Below are positions 44,822-52,943 of a DNA stretch of 64,000 bases, in pieces (position 1 is the stretch's first letter; each line of letters opens with the position of its first letter). The translations under genes were made by a program, and so were the position numbers. Source of the stretch: Erwinia rhapontici (lineage in GTDB: Bacteria; Pseudomonadota; Gammaproteobacteria; Enterobacterales; Enterobacteriaceae); the NCBI RefSeq assembly GCF_012271765.1, contig NZ_VRKO01000003.1, positions 124,001-188,000 on the forward strand, read 5' to 3'. The notes beneath the pieces were generated by a model. It was given only the letters and a program-made list of their open reading frames with translations. It ran no database searches and was not told the origin of the DNA.

Positions 44822-45952
44822 CTACTGCGCCGATGCGTCGGTGGTAGTCAGATTGACTTTCGAGGCGTTCGATGACCCACTCGTGCTGGCAGTGGTGGTC
44901 ACTCGCGTTCCGGCCTGCACAGTTTGCAGCCCATTCACGACCACCCGGTCGCCCGATTTCAGTCCGGAATTCACCAACCATTTGTGACCGATCATCTGAC
45001 CGGTGGTTATCGACTGCTCCTTGATGCGGTTGTCCGCGTCCACCAGGTAGACATAAGGCCGACCTTTGGTGTCATGCATGATCGATTCCTGCGGCACCAG
45101 AATGCCCTGTTCGGCGATCCCCTGCGGGAAACTGGCGTGGACAAACATGCCCGGCAGCAGTTCACGTTTCGGATTGGGGAAGATGGCACGCAACGTAACG
45201 CTGCCGGTGCTTTCATCCACCGTCACTTCCGAGAACTCCAGCCGCCCCTCTTGCGGATAGAGAGAACCATCTTCCAGCGTCAGTTTTACCGCCGCAGCAT
45301 GATCTCCCACTTTTTTTAACAGCCCTTCGGCCAGTGCGCGACGCTGCGCGATGAGATCCAGTGACGAGGTACTGACATCGACATAAATGGGGTCGAGCTG
45401 CTGGATAAGACTCATATAACTGCTTTGCCCGTTGGTCACCAGCGCCCCTTCGGTCGACAGTGAACGCCCGATATGACCGGAGATGGGCGCCCGTACCTGG
45501 GTGTAATTGAGGTTAACGCGCGCCGTTTCGACATCGGCTTTCGCTTCACGCGCAGTGGCTACCGCGTCGTCGTAGGTCTGTTGACTGATGGCATGAGCAG
45601 CGGCCAGCGGTTTGTAGCGCGCTGCCACTTTGTCCGCGTTGATCAAGGTCGCCAGTGCTTTGTCGTAGGAGGCTTGATAACTGGCGGGGTCTATCTGATA
45701 AAGCGATTGTCCCGCTTTCACTTCGCTCCCCTCCGTGAACAGGCGTTTAAGGACAATACCGCTGACCTGGGGGCGCACTTCTGCCGTACGGATGGCCGTG
45801 GTTCGGCCCGGTAACTGTTTAAACAACGTGACCGGCTCACTGTGTAAGGTGCTGATACCGACCTGAACGGACGTGTCTTGAGGCGGGGTCGTGGTCTGGT
45901 CGCAGGCGGCCAGCAAAAAAAGCAAACTCGCGGGAAGAATCCTTAAGCGCAT
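44822..45952 (-). CDS. AcrA/MexA-type periplasmic adaptor lipoprotein
   Basis: This 376-residue membrane fusion protein has a lipoprotein signal ([10 protein letters not shown]). Biotinyl-lipoyl halves ([13 protein letters not shown] and [12 protein letters not shown]), a coiled-coil hairpin and a beta-barrel ([16 protein letters not shown]) follow. The C-terminus is a Ser/Thr-rich tail. It heads the adaptor-pump-channel operon. No linked TetR-type repressor is present, unlike acrR-acrAB. Confidence 0.92.
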   Translation of the reverse strand: MRLRILPASLLFLLAACDQTTTPPQDTSVQVGISTLHSEPVTLFKQLPGRTTAIRTAEVRPQVSGIVLKRLFTEGSEVKAGQSLYQIDPASYQASYDKALATLINADKVAARYKPLAAAHAISQQTYDDAVATAREAKADVETARVNLNYTQVRAPISGHIGRSLSTEGALVTNGQSSYMSLIQQLDPIYVDVSTSSLDLIAQRRALAEGLLKKVGDHAAAVKLTLEDGSLYPQEGRLEFSEVTVDESTGSVTLRAIFPNPKRELLPGMFVHASFPQGIAEQGILVPQESIMHDTKGRPYVYLVDADNRIKEQSITTGQMIGHKWLVNSGLKSGDRVVVNGLQTVQAGTRVTTTASTSGSSNASKVNLTTTDASAQ

Positions 45953-45988
45953 GGTGAAGTCTCAATTAGATAGCTTTAAATTAATAAC

Positions 45989-46023
45989 GAGAGTGATTAC
46001 TCTCATAAAAGAAGGGCATTATA
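45989..46023 (-). promoter_or_regulatory. promoter -10 box and 6-4-6 dyad upstream of the AcrA-like gene
   Basis: A perfect TATAAT lies on the reverse strand at 46018-46023, with no good -35. A perfect dyad GAGAGT-GATT-ACTCTC (45989-46004) falls just downstream of the expected transcription start and 37 bp before the ATG, a typical place for a repressor. The regulator is not encoded next to it. The remainder of 45953-46151 shows nothing else. Confidence 0.55.
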
Positions 46024-46151
46024 GAGGGTGCAAAAATCTGGCTGTGTTAAGTTTCCGCTAAGTTCTTTATCGAAACGCGACGAGTAAGCTTCTCGTGCCG
46101 CATCGGTTGGCGGATGCTGATAGCTGTTGCCTCCTGCAATTAATGCCCTGG

Positions 46152-46340
46152 TTAACCCAGTGGCTCAACGCCCCTCCTTCTGAGTTCACGCCGGGCCAGA
46201 TCCTTCAGCCAGCAGGCGAGCGTCACATTGTCATTGTCGGTGATCATTCTCAACTGATCGTGCAGCTGAGGGTGGATGCGTAGCTGAAAGGCGGCTGAAC
46301 GACCGCCAGTTTTTGGCGTCCTGTCTTTAAGTTTCGGCAT
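46152..46340 (-). CDS. small ribbon-helix-helix-like protein
   Basis: This 62-residue basic protein has a beta-strand-like FQLRIHPQLHDQL followed by two predicted helices (VTLACWLKDLARRELRR), the layout of Arc/YlcI-type DNA-binding or antitoxin proteins. It stands alone between the pump operon and the PBP gene, with no toxin-like partner overlapping it. Function is inferred from the fold pattern only. Confidence 0.6.
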   Translation of the reverse strand: MPKLKDRTPKTGGRSAAFQLRIHPQLHDQLRMITDNDNVTLACWLKDLARRELRRRGVEPLG

Positions 46341-46552
46341 ATTATCGGTTCCTGAAGGTCAAAAACGCCCCCCGCAGCGCTACCAACACCTCAGGGGGCT
46401 GACACGACACAATGGAATGCGTTACTGCACCGTGGTGTCCCACCTTAGCCCTTTGGCCTGTGCTTATTTTGTCGATTCGTGTACGCACCACAGAAAAGTT
46501 GTCAGTAAAAGAAACTAACAGGATAAAATGGTGAAATAGAGATTGAAGGGGT

Positions 46553-46579
46553 AAAAAAAAACCCACGCAAAGGCGTGGG
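46553..46579 (-). terminator. Rho-independent terminator of the PBP3-like gene
   Basis: CCCACGC-AAAG-GCGTGGG (46562-46579) forms a 7-bp stem, followed on the reverse strand by nine T residues, about 20 bp after the PBP gene stop. The remaining 46341-46552 shows no convincing gene. Confidence 0.93.
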
Positions 46580-46601
46580 CTGGCGGTGTGACTCTGAGGG
46601 A

Positions 46602-48317
46602 TCAGCCCGGATGGTAAATCGCATCCGGGGCGATATTCATATGCTTCAGTACCGGGCCAATAATGTTGCCGAATACCGGGGCGGCGACCGATCCACCGAA
46701 GTGATCGCCTGCCGTCGGATGGTTGATCATAATCACCAACGCCACCTGCGGGTTACTGGCGGGAGCCACTCCGGCGGTGTAGTTGATATAGCCGCCATCA
46801 TATTTGCCGCTGTCGCCCATCTTTTCTGCCGTACCGGTTTTTATGGCCAGACGATAACCCGGCACAGCAGCACGCACCCCGCTGCCGCCCGGTAAGGCAT
46901 CACTTTCCATCATATGCACGACGGCACGTACCGTGTCTTCATCCGCCACGCGGCGGCCCGCCACAGGCGGGCTGACCTTCGTGATGGACAGTGGCCGATA
47001 AACACCAAAAGACCCCAGAGTGGCGTATTCTCGCGCAATCTGCAGTGGTGTCACGCGCAGGCCGTAGCCAAAGGAGAAGGTCGCACGCTCGATATCGGCC
47101 CAGCGCTCACGGTGCAGCGGGAAGTAGCCCACGCTTTCCCCGGTCAAACCTAATCCGGTGGGCTTACCGAGACCAAACGCATGGTAGGTATTTACCAACA
47201 CCTCTGCCGGCATCGCGAGGGCAATGTGCGACACGCCAATATCACTGGATTTTTGCAGAATACCGGTCATGGTCAGACGCGGCCAGTGGCCAACGTCGCG
47301 GATCAAGTGGCCATTGACGCGATAAGGCGTGGTATCCAGTACCGAATCCGGGCGCACCAGTTTACGTGCCAGCCCTTCCATCACCACCAGCGGTTTCACC
47401 GTTGATCCGGGTTCAAAACTGTCATTGATGGCCGTGTTGCGCATCTGCGCAGGGGAGACATCGACAAAGTTGTTGGGATTAAAGGACGGATAGGACGCCA
47501 TTCCGAGGATCTCCCCGGTATCGATTTTCACCAACACCGCCGCACCCGAGTCCGCCTTATTCAGGAGTACCCCATCGCGCAGTTTGCTGTAGAGGGTGTA
47601 CTGATCAAATTTATCAATGCTGAGCTGCACGGTGGGGGGCTGCTGTGGCGGCTCATAGTTAATCATCGCAACGATATTGCCACTGGCATCCTGACGGTAT
47701 TTTTCCACGCCGGGTGTGCCCTGTAATAGCTTATCAAAGCCCTTTTCCAGCCCGGTCAGCCCGGCATTATCCGCCCCGACAATACCGAGCAGGGGTGCCG
47801 TTGCCTCACTCATCGGGTAGTAACGACTGTCGTCGTAAACCGTGGTGATCCCGGCCAGATGCAACTTGACGATATCTTTGGCAATCCCTAATTCAATTTT
47901 ACGCCCGAGGTAAAGAAAGCGGCGTTTCGGATTGGCATTAATCTGCGCGGCAAGTTGCTCAGGGCGTTGCTCCAGCGCATTGGCAAGATATTCCCACTTG
48001 GGACTGGTAAAATCAGGGTGCCCTTCCAGCACACGTTGCGGGTCGGCAATCACATCGCGTGACGGCACGCTTAACGCCAGCGCTTCGCCGTTACGATCCA
48101 GCAGCGTTCCCCGGTTAGTCGGCAGGGTGACGGTACGTAATGAGCGTTCATCGGCCTGTTTTTCCAGCATCGGATGGTTGATCAGCTGTAAATCGGCCAC
48201 GCTCGCCAGCAGAAAGACCAGGCAAGCCAGAACCCCCAGACAGACCACCCGGAATCGCACAGGGTTGAACGTGGGTGCAGGCTGAGATTTCGCCGAGTTT
48301 CGTTTAAACGGGGGCAT
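46602..48317 (-). CDS. FtsI/PBP3 paralog, class B penicillin-binding protein
   Basis: This 571-residue transpeptidase aligns along most of its length with E. coli FtsI (588). It has a short cytoplasmic tail, one TM helix (about 22-45), a pedestal domain, then the catalytic domain with STVK (305-308), SSD (357-359) and KTGT (493-496). FtsI has SSN at the second motif. The gene is monocistronic and far from a division cluster, so it is a second copy comparable to the acid-specific PBP3SAL of Salmonella; that role is inference. It lacks the C-terminal tail of FtsI and has its own strong terminator. Confidence 0.9.
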   Translation of the reverse strand: MPPFKRNSAKSQPAPTFNPVRFRVVCLGVLACLVFLLASVADLQLINHPMLEKQADERSLRTVTLPTNRGTLLDRNGEALALSVPSRDVIADPQRVLEGHPDFTSPKWEYLANALEQRPEQLAAQINANPKRRFLYLGRKIELGIAKDIVKLHLAGITTVYDDSRYYPMSEATAPLLGIVGADNAGLTGLEKGFDKLLQGTPGVEKYRQDASGNIVAMINYEPPQQPPTVQLSIDKFDQYTLYSKLRDGVLLNKADSGAAVLVKIDTGEILGMASYPSFNPNNFVDVSPAQMRNTAINDSFEPGSTVKPLVVMEGLARKLVRPDSVLDTTPYRVNGHLIRDVGHWPRLTMTGILQKSSDIGVSHIALAMPAEVLVNTYHAFGLGKPTGLGLTGESVGYFPLHRERWADIERATFSFGYGLRVTPLQIAREYATLGSFGVYRPLSITKVSPPVAGRRVADEDTVRAVVHMMESDALPGGSGVRAAVPGYRLAIKTGTAEKMGDSGKYDGGYINYTAGVAPASNPQVALVIMINHPTAGDHFGGSVAAPVFGNIIGPVLKHMNIAPDAIYHPG

Positions 48318-48494
48318 GTAGGTTCCGGTGCAGGCTGGGAGATAACTTGCTGGCAGTTATACAAAAAATGCTGTGGAGATGACAGGGAAACTGTGTTTCA
48401 GATCGTGAGTGACACAGCCGGAGAACAGCCTGAAGCGCATTCAAAAAAGAAGAAATAAATCAGATGGTTAACATAAAAAACCCAAATAAATGGC

Positions 48495-48575
48495 AAAAAA
48501 AACCTGCGCATCTGCGCAGGTTGGTGAAACAAAGCGTTAAAAACTTTTTGATGTTCACCCATCAATACCTCTGGG
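48495..48575 (-). ncRNA. omrA/omrB: OmrA/OmrB-family small RNA
   Basis: The reverse strand starts CCCAGAGGTATTGATGGGTGA, the conserved seed shared by E. coli OmrA and OmrB. It ends with the near-identical terminator AACCTGCGCA-GA-TGCGCAGGTT and eight T residues; the length is 81 nt. These Hfq-dependent RNAs, made under EnvZ-OmpR control, repress outer-membrane receptors (cirA, fecA, fepA), ompT, ompR and csgD through the 5' end. In E. coli the tandem pair lies between aas and galR; here one copy lies between the same flanks. The middle region is unlike either E. coli copy, so A or B cannot be chosen. Confidence 0.93.
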
Positions 48576-48581
48576 ACTTGA

Positions 48582-48650
48582 ACTGTAGCAACCCTGCGCG
48601 TTAAGCCGCTACTCAGGAATCGCAACAGTTACCCGCAAAATGTAACCAGC
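48582..48650 (-). promoter_or_regulatory. promoter and candidate OmpR site of the Omr small RNA
   Basis: On the reverse strand TACAGT (48582-48587) ends 6 nt before the RNA start. Further upstream (about 48623-48648) the sequence GTTACATTTTGCGGGTAAC resembles tandem OmpR half-sites (GTTACAnnnn). The other parts of 48318-48717 hold only this RNA. Confidence 0.55.
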
Positions 48651-48717
48651 TATGTGATTTATAGGGTTTTATGCAATCTCTCTCGTAAATCGGCACACCT
48701 TGCTAATAGTGAAATGC

Positions 48718-50991
48718 TCAGGCAGTGACATCCGCTTTTCTGATCTCCACCAGGCAGCTCATAGCATTCGGCCCCTGGGTCAGGGACGAGGTGCCAATAT
48801 CCAACGTCAGCACGTTCGGATTCCCGGCTTGGTCGTAAGGTTTCCAGGCTTTACCGAAGCCCGGATTAAACCATGCCCCGGTGGCAATCAGTACCACCTG
48901 CGGGCTCACGCCGTCGCTGATGCGCACACCCGCCTGCATGATGCCACGATCGTTACTGACCTCAATCACATCGCCATCGCTAATACCCCGCGCTGCGGCA
49001 TCCTGTGGATGCATCAGCAAGGTTTCACGTCCGGCCGTTTTATTCGCCTGTACCGATGGCGTGGCGTCCATCTGGCTGTGCAGACGATCATGCGGCTGAA
49101 TGGAGATCATATGCAGCGGGAAACGCTGGCCAATCGGCGCACCCAGCCACTCCTGCGGCGGCTGCCACTCCGGGTGTGGGCCAAAGTCTGGCAGCTGATA
49201 CCCGGCAATGGTTTCTGAGAACAGCTCGATCTTACCGCTGGCGGTTTTAATCGGGTGAGCAACCGGATCGCGGCGGAAATCGTCCATAAATACCCAGTCC
49301 TTCTCAGAAGGCGGGATCTCCACATGCCCCTGCTGCCAGAAGGTGTCGAACTCCGGGAAATCAATGCCTTTGCCATGATGCGCCACCGCGCACTGCTGGT
49401 AGAGATGCTCTATCCACTGGCGCTCGTTACGGTTTTCCGTAAAGGTATTGCGATAGCCCAGACGCTCGGCGATATCGGCAAAGATATCAAAGTCGTTGCG
49501 TGCCTGATGCTGCGGGTTAATCGCCTGGTGCATTGCCAGCACAAAGCGGTCTTTTGACGATCCACCAATATCATTGCGCTCCAGCGAGGTTGTCACCGGC
49601 AGGACGATATCGGCCATCTGTGCTGCGGGCGTCCAGACAATATCCTGCACAATCACTGTGTCCGGGCGCTGCCAGCCTTCCACCAGACGATTAAGCTGCT
49701 GATGATGATGGAACGGATTTCCGCCTGCCCAGTGAACCAGATGAATATCAGGATAGGTGTGCGTTTCCCCCTGGAAGGTATATTCCGTGCCGGGGTTCAG
49801 TAACATATCGCTGATACGCGCCACCGGGATCGCCAGATCGGCAATCGGATTGAATCCGGCAGACATCAGCGGCGATGGCCCTTCCGTTCGCGGGTTGCCT
49901 ACGCTGTTCATCGAACCGTGGCCAAACGAGAATCCGGCGCCGGGCAGCCCCGGCTGACCCAGCATGGACGAGAGCGCAATCATCATCCAGTAAGGCTGTT
50001 CGCCACGATGCGCGCGCTGCACGGAATAAGAGCAGGTAATAAAGCTGCGTTTACCGCACAGCTGTTTTGCCAGCAGAGCAATACGCGCCGCCGGAATGCC
50101 GGTGATCTCGCTGGCCCACTGCGGTGTTTTCGCCTGGCCGTCACCCTCACCCAGCAGGTAAGCACGCAGCTGCGGGTACCCCACGCAGTGGGATTGCAGG
50201 AAGGCGTTATCGACGGCACCCAGGCGTTCAATTTCATAGCCCAGGGCCAGCATCAGGGCCACGTCCGTATTCGGGCGGATAGGGATCCACTCGGCGTTAA
50301 CAAACGCCGGGCAGTCATCGCGCATTGGGCTGATATTCACCACCGGGGTGCCTTTCGCCGCCAGTTGAAGCAATGCTGGCTTCAGGCTGTGCTCCCCTGC
50401 GCCCCCCGAAGCCACCTGGCTGTTTTTCAGCGCCAGCCCGCCAAAAGCGATAAAAATCTCACAGTGTGAAACCACGCTCGGCCAGTCGGTCACGCGCCCG
50501 GTGAGCGGCATGTAGGTGCCAATCACATACGGCAGGAAGAACTGTGCCGCGCCCCAGCTGTAGTTGCCCTGCTGGTCGATGCCGCCACCGCCCAGATTAT
50601 AGAAACGTCGGACCAGAGTACGCGCATGGTTAACGCGTCCGGCAGAAGACCAGCCGTAAGAACCGTTGAAGATGGCGCTGGCACCGTAACGATCGCGCAC
50701 GCGGCGATTCTCTTCAGCCACCAGGTCCAGCGCGGTGTCCCAGTCCACTTCAACAAAATCTTCACGTCCGCGCAGGGTGCGGTCACTCTTTTCACGGGAT
50801 GCCAGCCACGACCGACGTACCATCGGTTTACGGATACGTTTATCGGAGTAGACCAGTTCGGGGATGCTGTTGAGCATCGGTGACGGATCCTGATCGGCGA
50901 AAAAAGGCTCACAGCGGAGCAGTTTCCCGTCTTCAACTACGGCGCTAAAGGCACCCCAGTGGGCAAGATGTGGCACTTTTTTAATCGTCAT
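48718..50991 (-). CDS. cytosolic molybdopterin oxidoreductase, biotin/methionine sulfoxide reductase (BisC)-like
   Basis: This 757-residue DMSO-reductase-family protein (E. coli BisC about 777) has no Tat or Sec signal, so it is cytoplasmic. It has no N-terminal 4Fe-4S cysteines. The GSYGWSSAG segment (about 110-118) carries the expected molybdenum-ligating serine. Cofactor-binding blocks such as HWAGGNPFHHHQQLNRLVE and ADIVLPVTTSLERNDIG follow. BisC-type enzymes reduce biotin or methionine sulfoxide and take part in protein repair. The gene is not part of an operon and is divergent from galR. The exact substrate is not determined. Confidence 0.85.
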   Translation of the reverse strand: MTIKKVPHLAHWGAFSAVVEDGKLLRCEPFFADQDPSPMLNSIPELVYSDKRIRKPMVRRSWLASREKSDRTLRGREDFVEVDWDTALDLVAEENRRVRDRYGASAIFNGSYGWSSAGRVNHARTLVRRFYNLGGGGIDQQGNYSWGAAQFFLPYVIGTYMPLTGRVTDWPSVVSHCEIFIAFGGLALKNSQVASGGAGEHSLKPALLQLAAKGTPVVNISPMRDDCPAFVNAEWIPIRPNTDVALMLALGYEIERLGAVDNAFLQSHCVGYPQLRAYLLGEGDGQAKTPQWASEITGIPAARIALLAKQLCGKRSFITCSYSVQRAHRGEQPYWMMIALSSMLGQPGLPGAGFSFGHGSMNSVGNPRTEGPSPLMSAGFNPIADLAIPVARISDMLLNPGTEYTFQGETHTYPDIHLVHWAGGNPFHHHQQLNRLVEGWQRPDTVIVQDIVWTPAAQMADIVLPVTTSLERNDIGGSSKDRFVLAMHQAINPQHQARNDFDIFADIAERLGYRNTFTENRNERQWIEHLYQQCAVAHHGKGIDFPEFDTFWQQGHVEIPPSEKDWVFMDDFRRDPVAHPIKTASGKIELFSETIAGYQLPDFGPHPEWQPPQEWLGAPIGQRFPLHMISIQPHDRLHSQMDATPSVQANKTAGRETLLMHPQDAAARGISDGDVIEVSNDRGIMQAGVRISDGVSPQVVLIATGAWFNPGFGKAWKPYDQAGNPNVLTLDIGTSSLTQGPNAMSCLVEIRKADVTA

Positions 50992-51151
50992 GACAGGATC
51001 GACTCAGCAGGTATTTTTCTGGAAACTCAGAATATCATTTTTCATCCTGCAGCGGCACAGGCCGTTTATCGATCGGCTTTGCGATGGCTGCGACATTCTG
51101 CGGGGCGATGCAGGCTTGCAGTCACTGGCGCTTTCCGCAACACTAATGGCA

Positions 51152-51167
51152 ATGTAAACGCTTACCC
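51152..51167 (+). promoter_or_regulatory. GalR/GalS-type operator upstream of galR
   Basis: ATGTAAACGCTTACCC matches the gal operator GTGTAAnCGnTTnCAC at all but one or two positions and is centred about 25 bp before the galR start codon. It suggests autoregulation or cross-control by GalR/LacI-family proteins. Confidence 0.6.
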
Positions 51168-51184
51168 AGGAAGACATTTAACGA

Positions 51185-52186
51185 ATGGCTACGATAAAGG
51201 ATGTTGCCAGGCTCGCGGGCGTTTCGGTGGCGACCGTGTCGCGTGTGATTAATCACTCCCCTAAAGCCAGTGAAAGTTCGCGCCTGGCCGTAACCAGCGC
51301 GATGGAGTCCTTACAGTACCACCCGAACGCCAATGCACGGGCGCTGGCTCAACAGTCGACGGAAACCATCGGTCTGGTGGTCGGGGATGTTTCCGACCCG
51401 TTTTTCGGTGCCATGGTCAAAGCTGTCGATTCTGTCGCCTGGGAAACCGGTAATTTTTTGCTGATTGGTAACGGTTACCATAATGAGCAGAAAGAACGTC
51501 AGGCGATTGAGCAACTGATGCGTCACCGCTGCGCGGCGCTGGTGGTCCATGCCAAGCAGGTTCCTGATGCCGAGCTGGTGCCGTTGATGAAGCAGATCCC
51601 AGGGATGGTGCTGTTGAACCGCGTGTTACCGGGTTTTGAAACCCGCTGTATTGCACTGGATGACCGTTACGGCTCCTGGCTGGCAACGCGCTATCTGATC
51701 CAGCAGGGACACACTAACATTGCCTATATTTGCTCAACGCATTCCATTTCTGACGCTACCGACCGCCTGCAAGGCTATTACGATGCGTTGAAAGAGCACA
51801 ACTTACCCTGTAATGACCGTCTGGTGGCCTTCGGCGAACCGGATGAAGTGGGCGGTGAACAGGCGATGACAGAACTGCTCGGCCAGGGAAAAACCTTCAG
51901 TGCCGTAGCCTGTTATAACGATTCGATGGCGGCGGGTGCGCTGGCCGTGCTGAGCGACAATGGCGTGCGGGTGCCGGAAGAGATGTCGCTGATTGGTTTT
52001 GATGACGTGCTGGTTTCACGCTATGTGCGGCCGCGTCTGACCACGGTGCGCTATCCGATTGTGACGATGGCACAGCAGGCGGCGGAACTGGCACTGGCGC
52101 TGGCGCACAATCAGCCACTGCCGGAGATTACGAATCTTTTCAGCCCGACGCTGGTGCGGCGTCATTCGGTCGGAGCACCGCAGTAA
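51185..52186 (+). CDS. galR: GalR, galactose operon repressor
   Basis: This 333-residue LacI-family repressor has an N-terminal helix-turn-helix and hinge (ATIKDVARLAGVSVATVSRV, then HPNANARALAQQ) nearly identical to E. coli GalR. A periplasmic-binding-protein-like galactose-sensing domain (60-330) includes ACYNDSMAAGALAVL and IGFDDVLVSRYVRPRLTT. It is about 10 residues shorter than E. coli GalR at the C-terminus. In E. coli it is next to lysA; here about 7 kb separates them. Confidence 0.96.
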   Translation: MATIKDVARLAGVSVATVSRVINHSPKASESSRLAVTSAMESLQYHPNANARALAQQSTETIGLVVGDVSDPFFGAMVKAVDSVAWETGNFLLIGNGYHNEQKERQAIEQLMRHRCAALVVHAKQVPDAELVPLMKQIPGMVLLNRVLPGFETRCIALDDRYGSWLATRYLIQQGHTNIAYICSTHSISDATDRLQGYYDALKEHNLPCNDRLVAFGEPDEVGGEQAMTELLGQGKTFSAVACYNDSMAAGALAVLSDNGVRVPEEMSLIGFDDVLVSRYVRPRLTTVRYPIVTMAQQAAELALALAHNQPLPEITNLFSPTLVRRHSVGAPQ

Positions 52187-52189
52187 ACA

Positions 52190-52483
52190 GGGACGAGGCA
52201 TGCCTCGCCCCTACGGGTACGTCCACAGATGACGTAGGGGTTGGGCATGCCCGACTCGGTGTACATCCACAGATGACGTAGGGGTTGGGCATGCCCGACC
52301 CGGTGTACATCCACCGATGATGTAGGAGTTGGGCATGCCCGACCCGGTGTACATCCACCGATGACGTAGGGGTTGGGCATGCCCGACCCGGTGTACATAC
52401 ACCGATGATGTAGGGGTTGGGCATGCCCGACCCGGTGTACATACACCGATGATGTAGGGGTTGGGCATGCCCGACCCGGTTTT
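52190..52483. repeat. 44-bp palindromic tandem repeat array after galR
   Basis: Six copies of TTGGGCATGCCCGAC begin at 52241, 52285, 52329, 52373, 52417 and 52461, exactly 44 bp apart, each followed by a GGTGTACATMCACMGATGAYGTAGG linker. A diverged leading copy (GACGAGGCATGCCTCGCCCC) lies at 52191-52211. Each unit is a self-complementary GGGCATGCCC core, so the array could form serial hairpins. It starts 4 bp after the galR stop and ends against the acetyltransferase gene stop. Reading frames on its reverse strand are repeat artefacts. Confidence 0.95.
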
Positions 52484-52943
52484 ATTTCAGCGCCTTATGA
52501 TACAACCGCACCGCCGTCGCCGGATAATCCAACGCATCGCCCATATACTGCCAGCCAAAACGCTCGTAATAATCCGCACAGGCTGAATAGAGATACAGAT
52601 TCGCATCACCGCGTTGATGACAACAGTCGATCACCGTCTGCTGGAGCTGTTCGCTTAAACCCTGCCCCCGGTAACTTTCATCGACGTACAGCGCCGCCAG
52701 CCAGGGAAACAGATCCTGGCGACTGATCAGATCGCAGCGCCATAATCCCACGGTACCCACCGGACGATCGCCGTCCAGCGCCACAAAGGTCAGCGGCAGA
52801 TCGGCACCGTGCAAACTGCTGTCGATCACACTGGCAAAAAAGTCGCGGCTGTTATCGCTGCCAAATGCACGCCACTGCCAGTCGATAATCGTCTCGCGGT
52901 GTTCCGGCACGGTAGTTAACGGCACAATGCGCAGCAAACTCAC
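52482..52943 (-). CDS. GNAT-family N-acetyltransferase
   Basis: This 153-residue protein has the acetyl-CoA loop YVDESYRGQGLSEQLQQ (Q/RxxGxG/A-type) at about residues 93-109, and the C-terminal YYERFGWQYMGD typical of GNAT folds. Its ATG overlaps the regulator gene's stop by 4 bp, placing it last in the PTS operon. The acceptor substrate is unknown. Confidence 0.85.
   Translation of the reverse strand: MSLLRIVPLTTVPEHRETIIDWQWRAFGSDNSRDFFASVIDSSLHGADLPLTFVALDGDRPVGTVGLWRCDLISRQDLFPWLAALYVDESYRGQGLSEQLQQTVIDCCHQRGDANLYLYSACADYYERFGWQYMGDALDYPATAVRLYHKALK

Noticed and set aside
46342-46566. 74-codon reverse frame upstream of the ribbon-helix-helix gene, considered as a toxin partner
   Set aside because: It begins inside the terminator of the PBP gene and has no ribosome-binding site or recognisable features.
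48398-48625. 75-codon reverse frame over the intergenic region
   Set aside because: It overlaps the whole OmrA/OmrB-type RNA including its terminator; the RNA explains the conservation.
52140-52468. Three long reverse frames with repeating peptides over the 44-bp array
   Set aside because: 44 is not a multiple of 3, so the array cycles through all frames; the peptides are a by-product of the repeat and have no independent support.
52241-52480. 44-bp array considered as a CRISPR
   Set aside because: There are no unique spacers: the linkers are nearly identical from unit to unit, and no cas genes are nearby.
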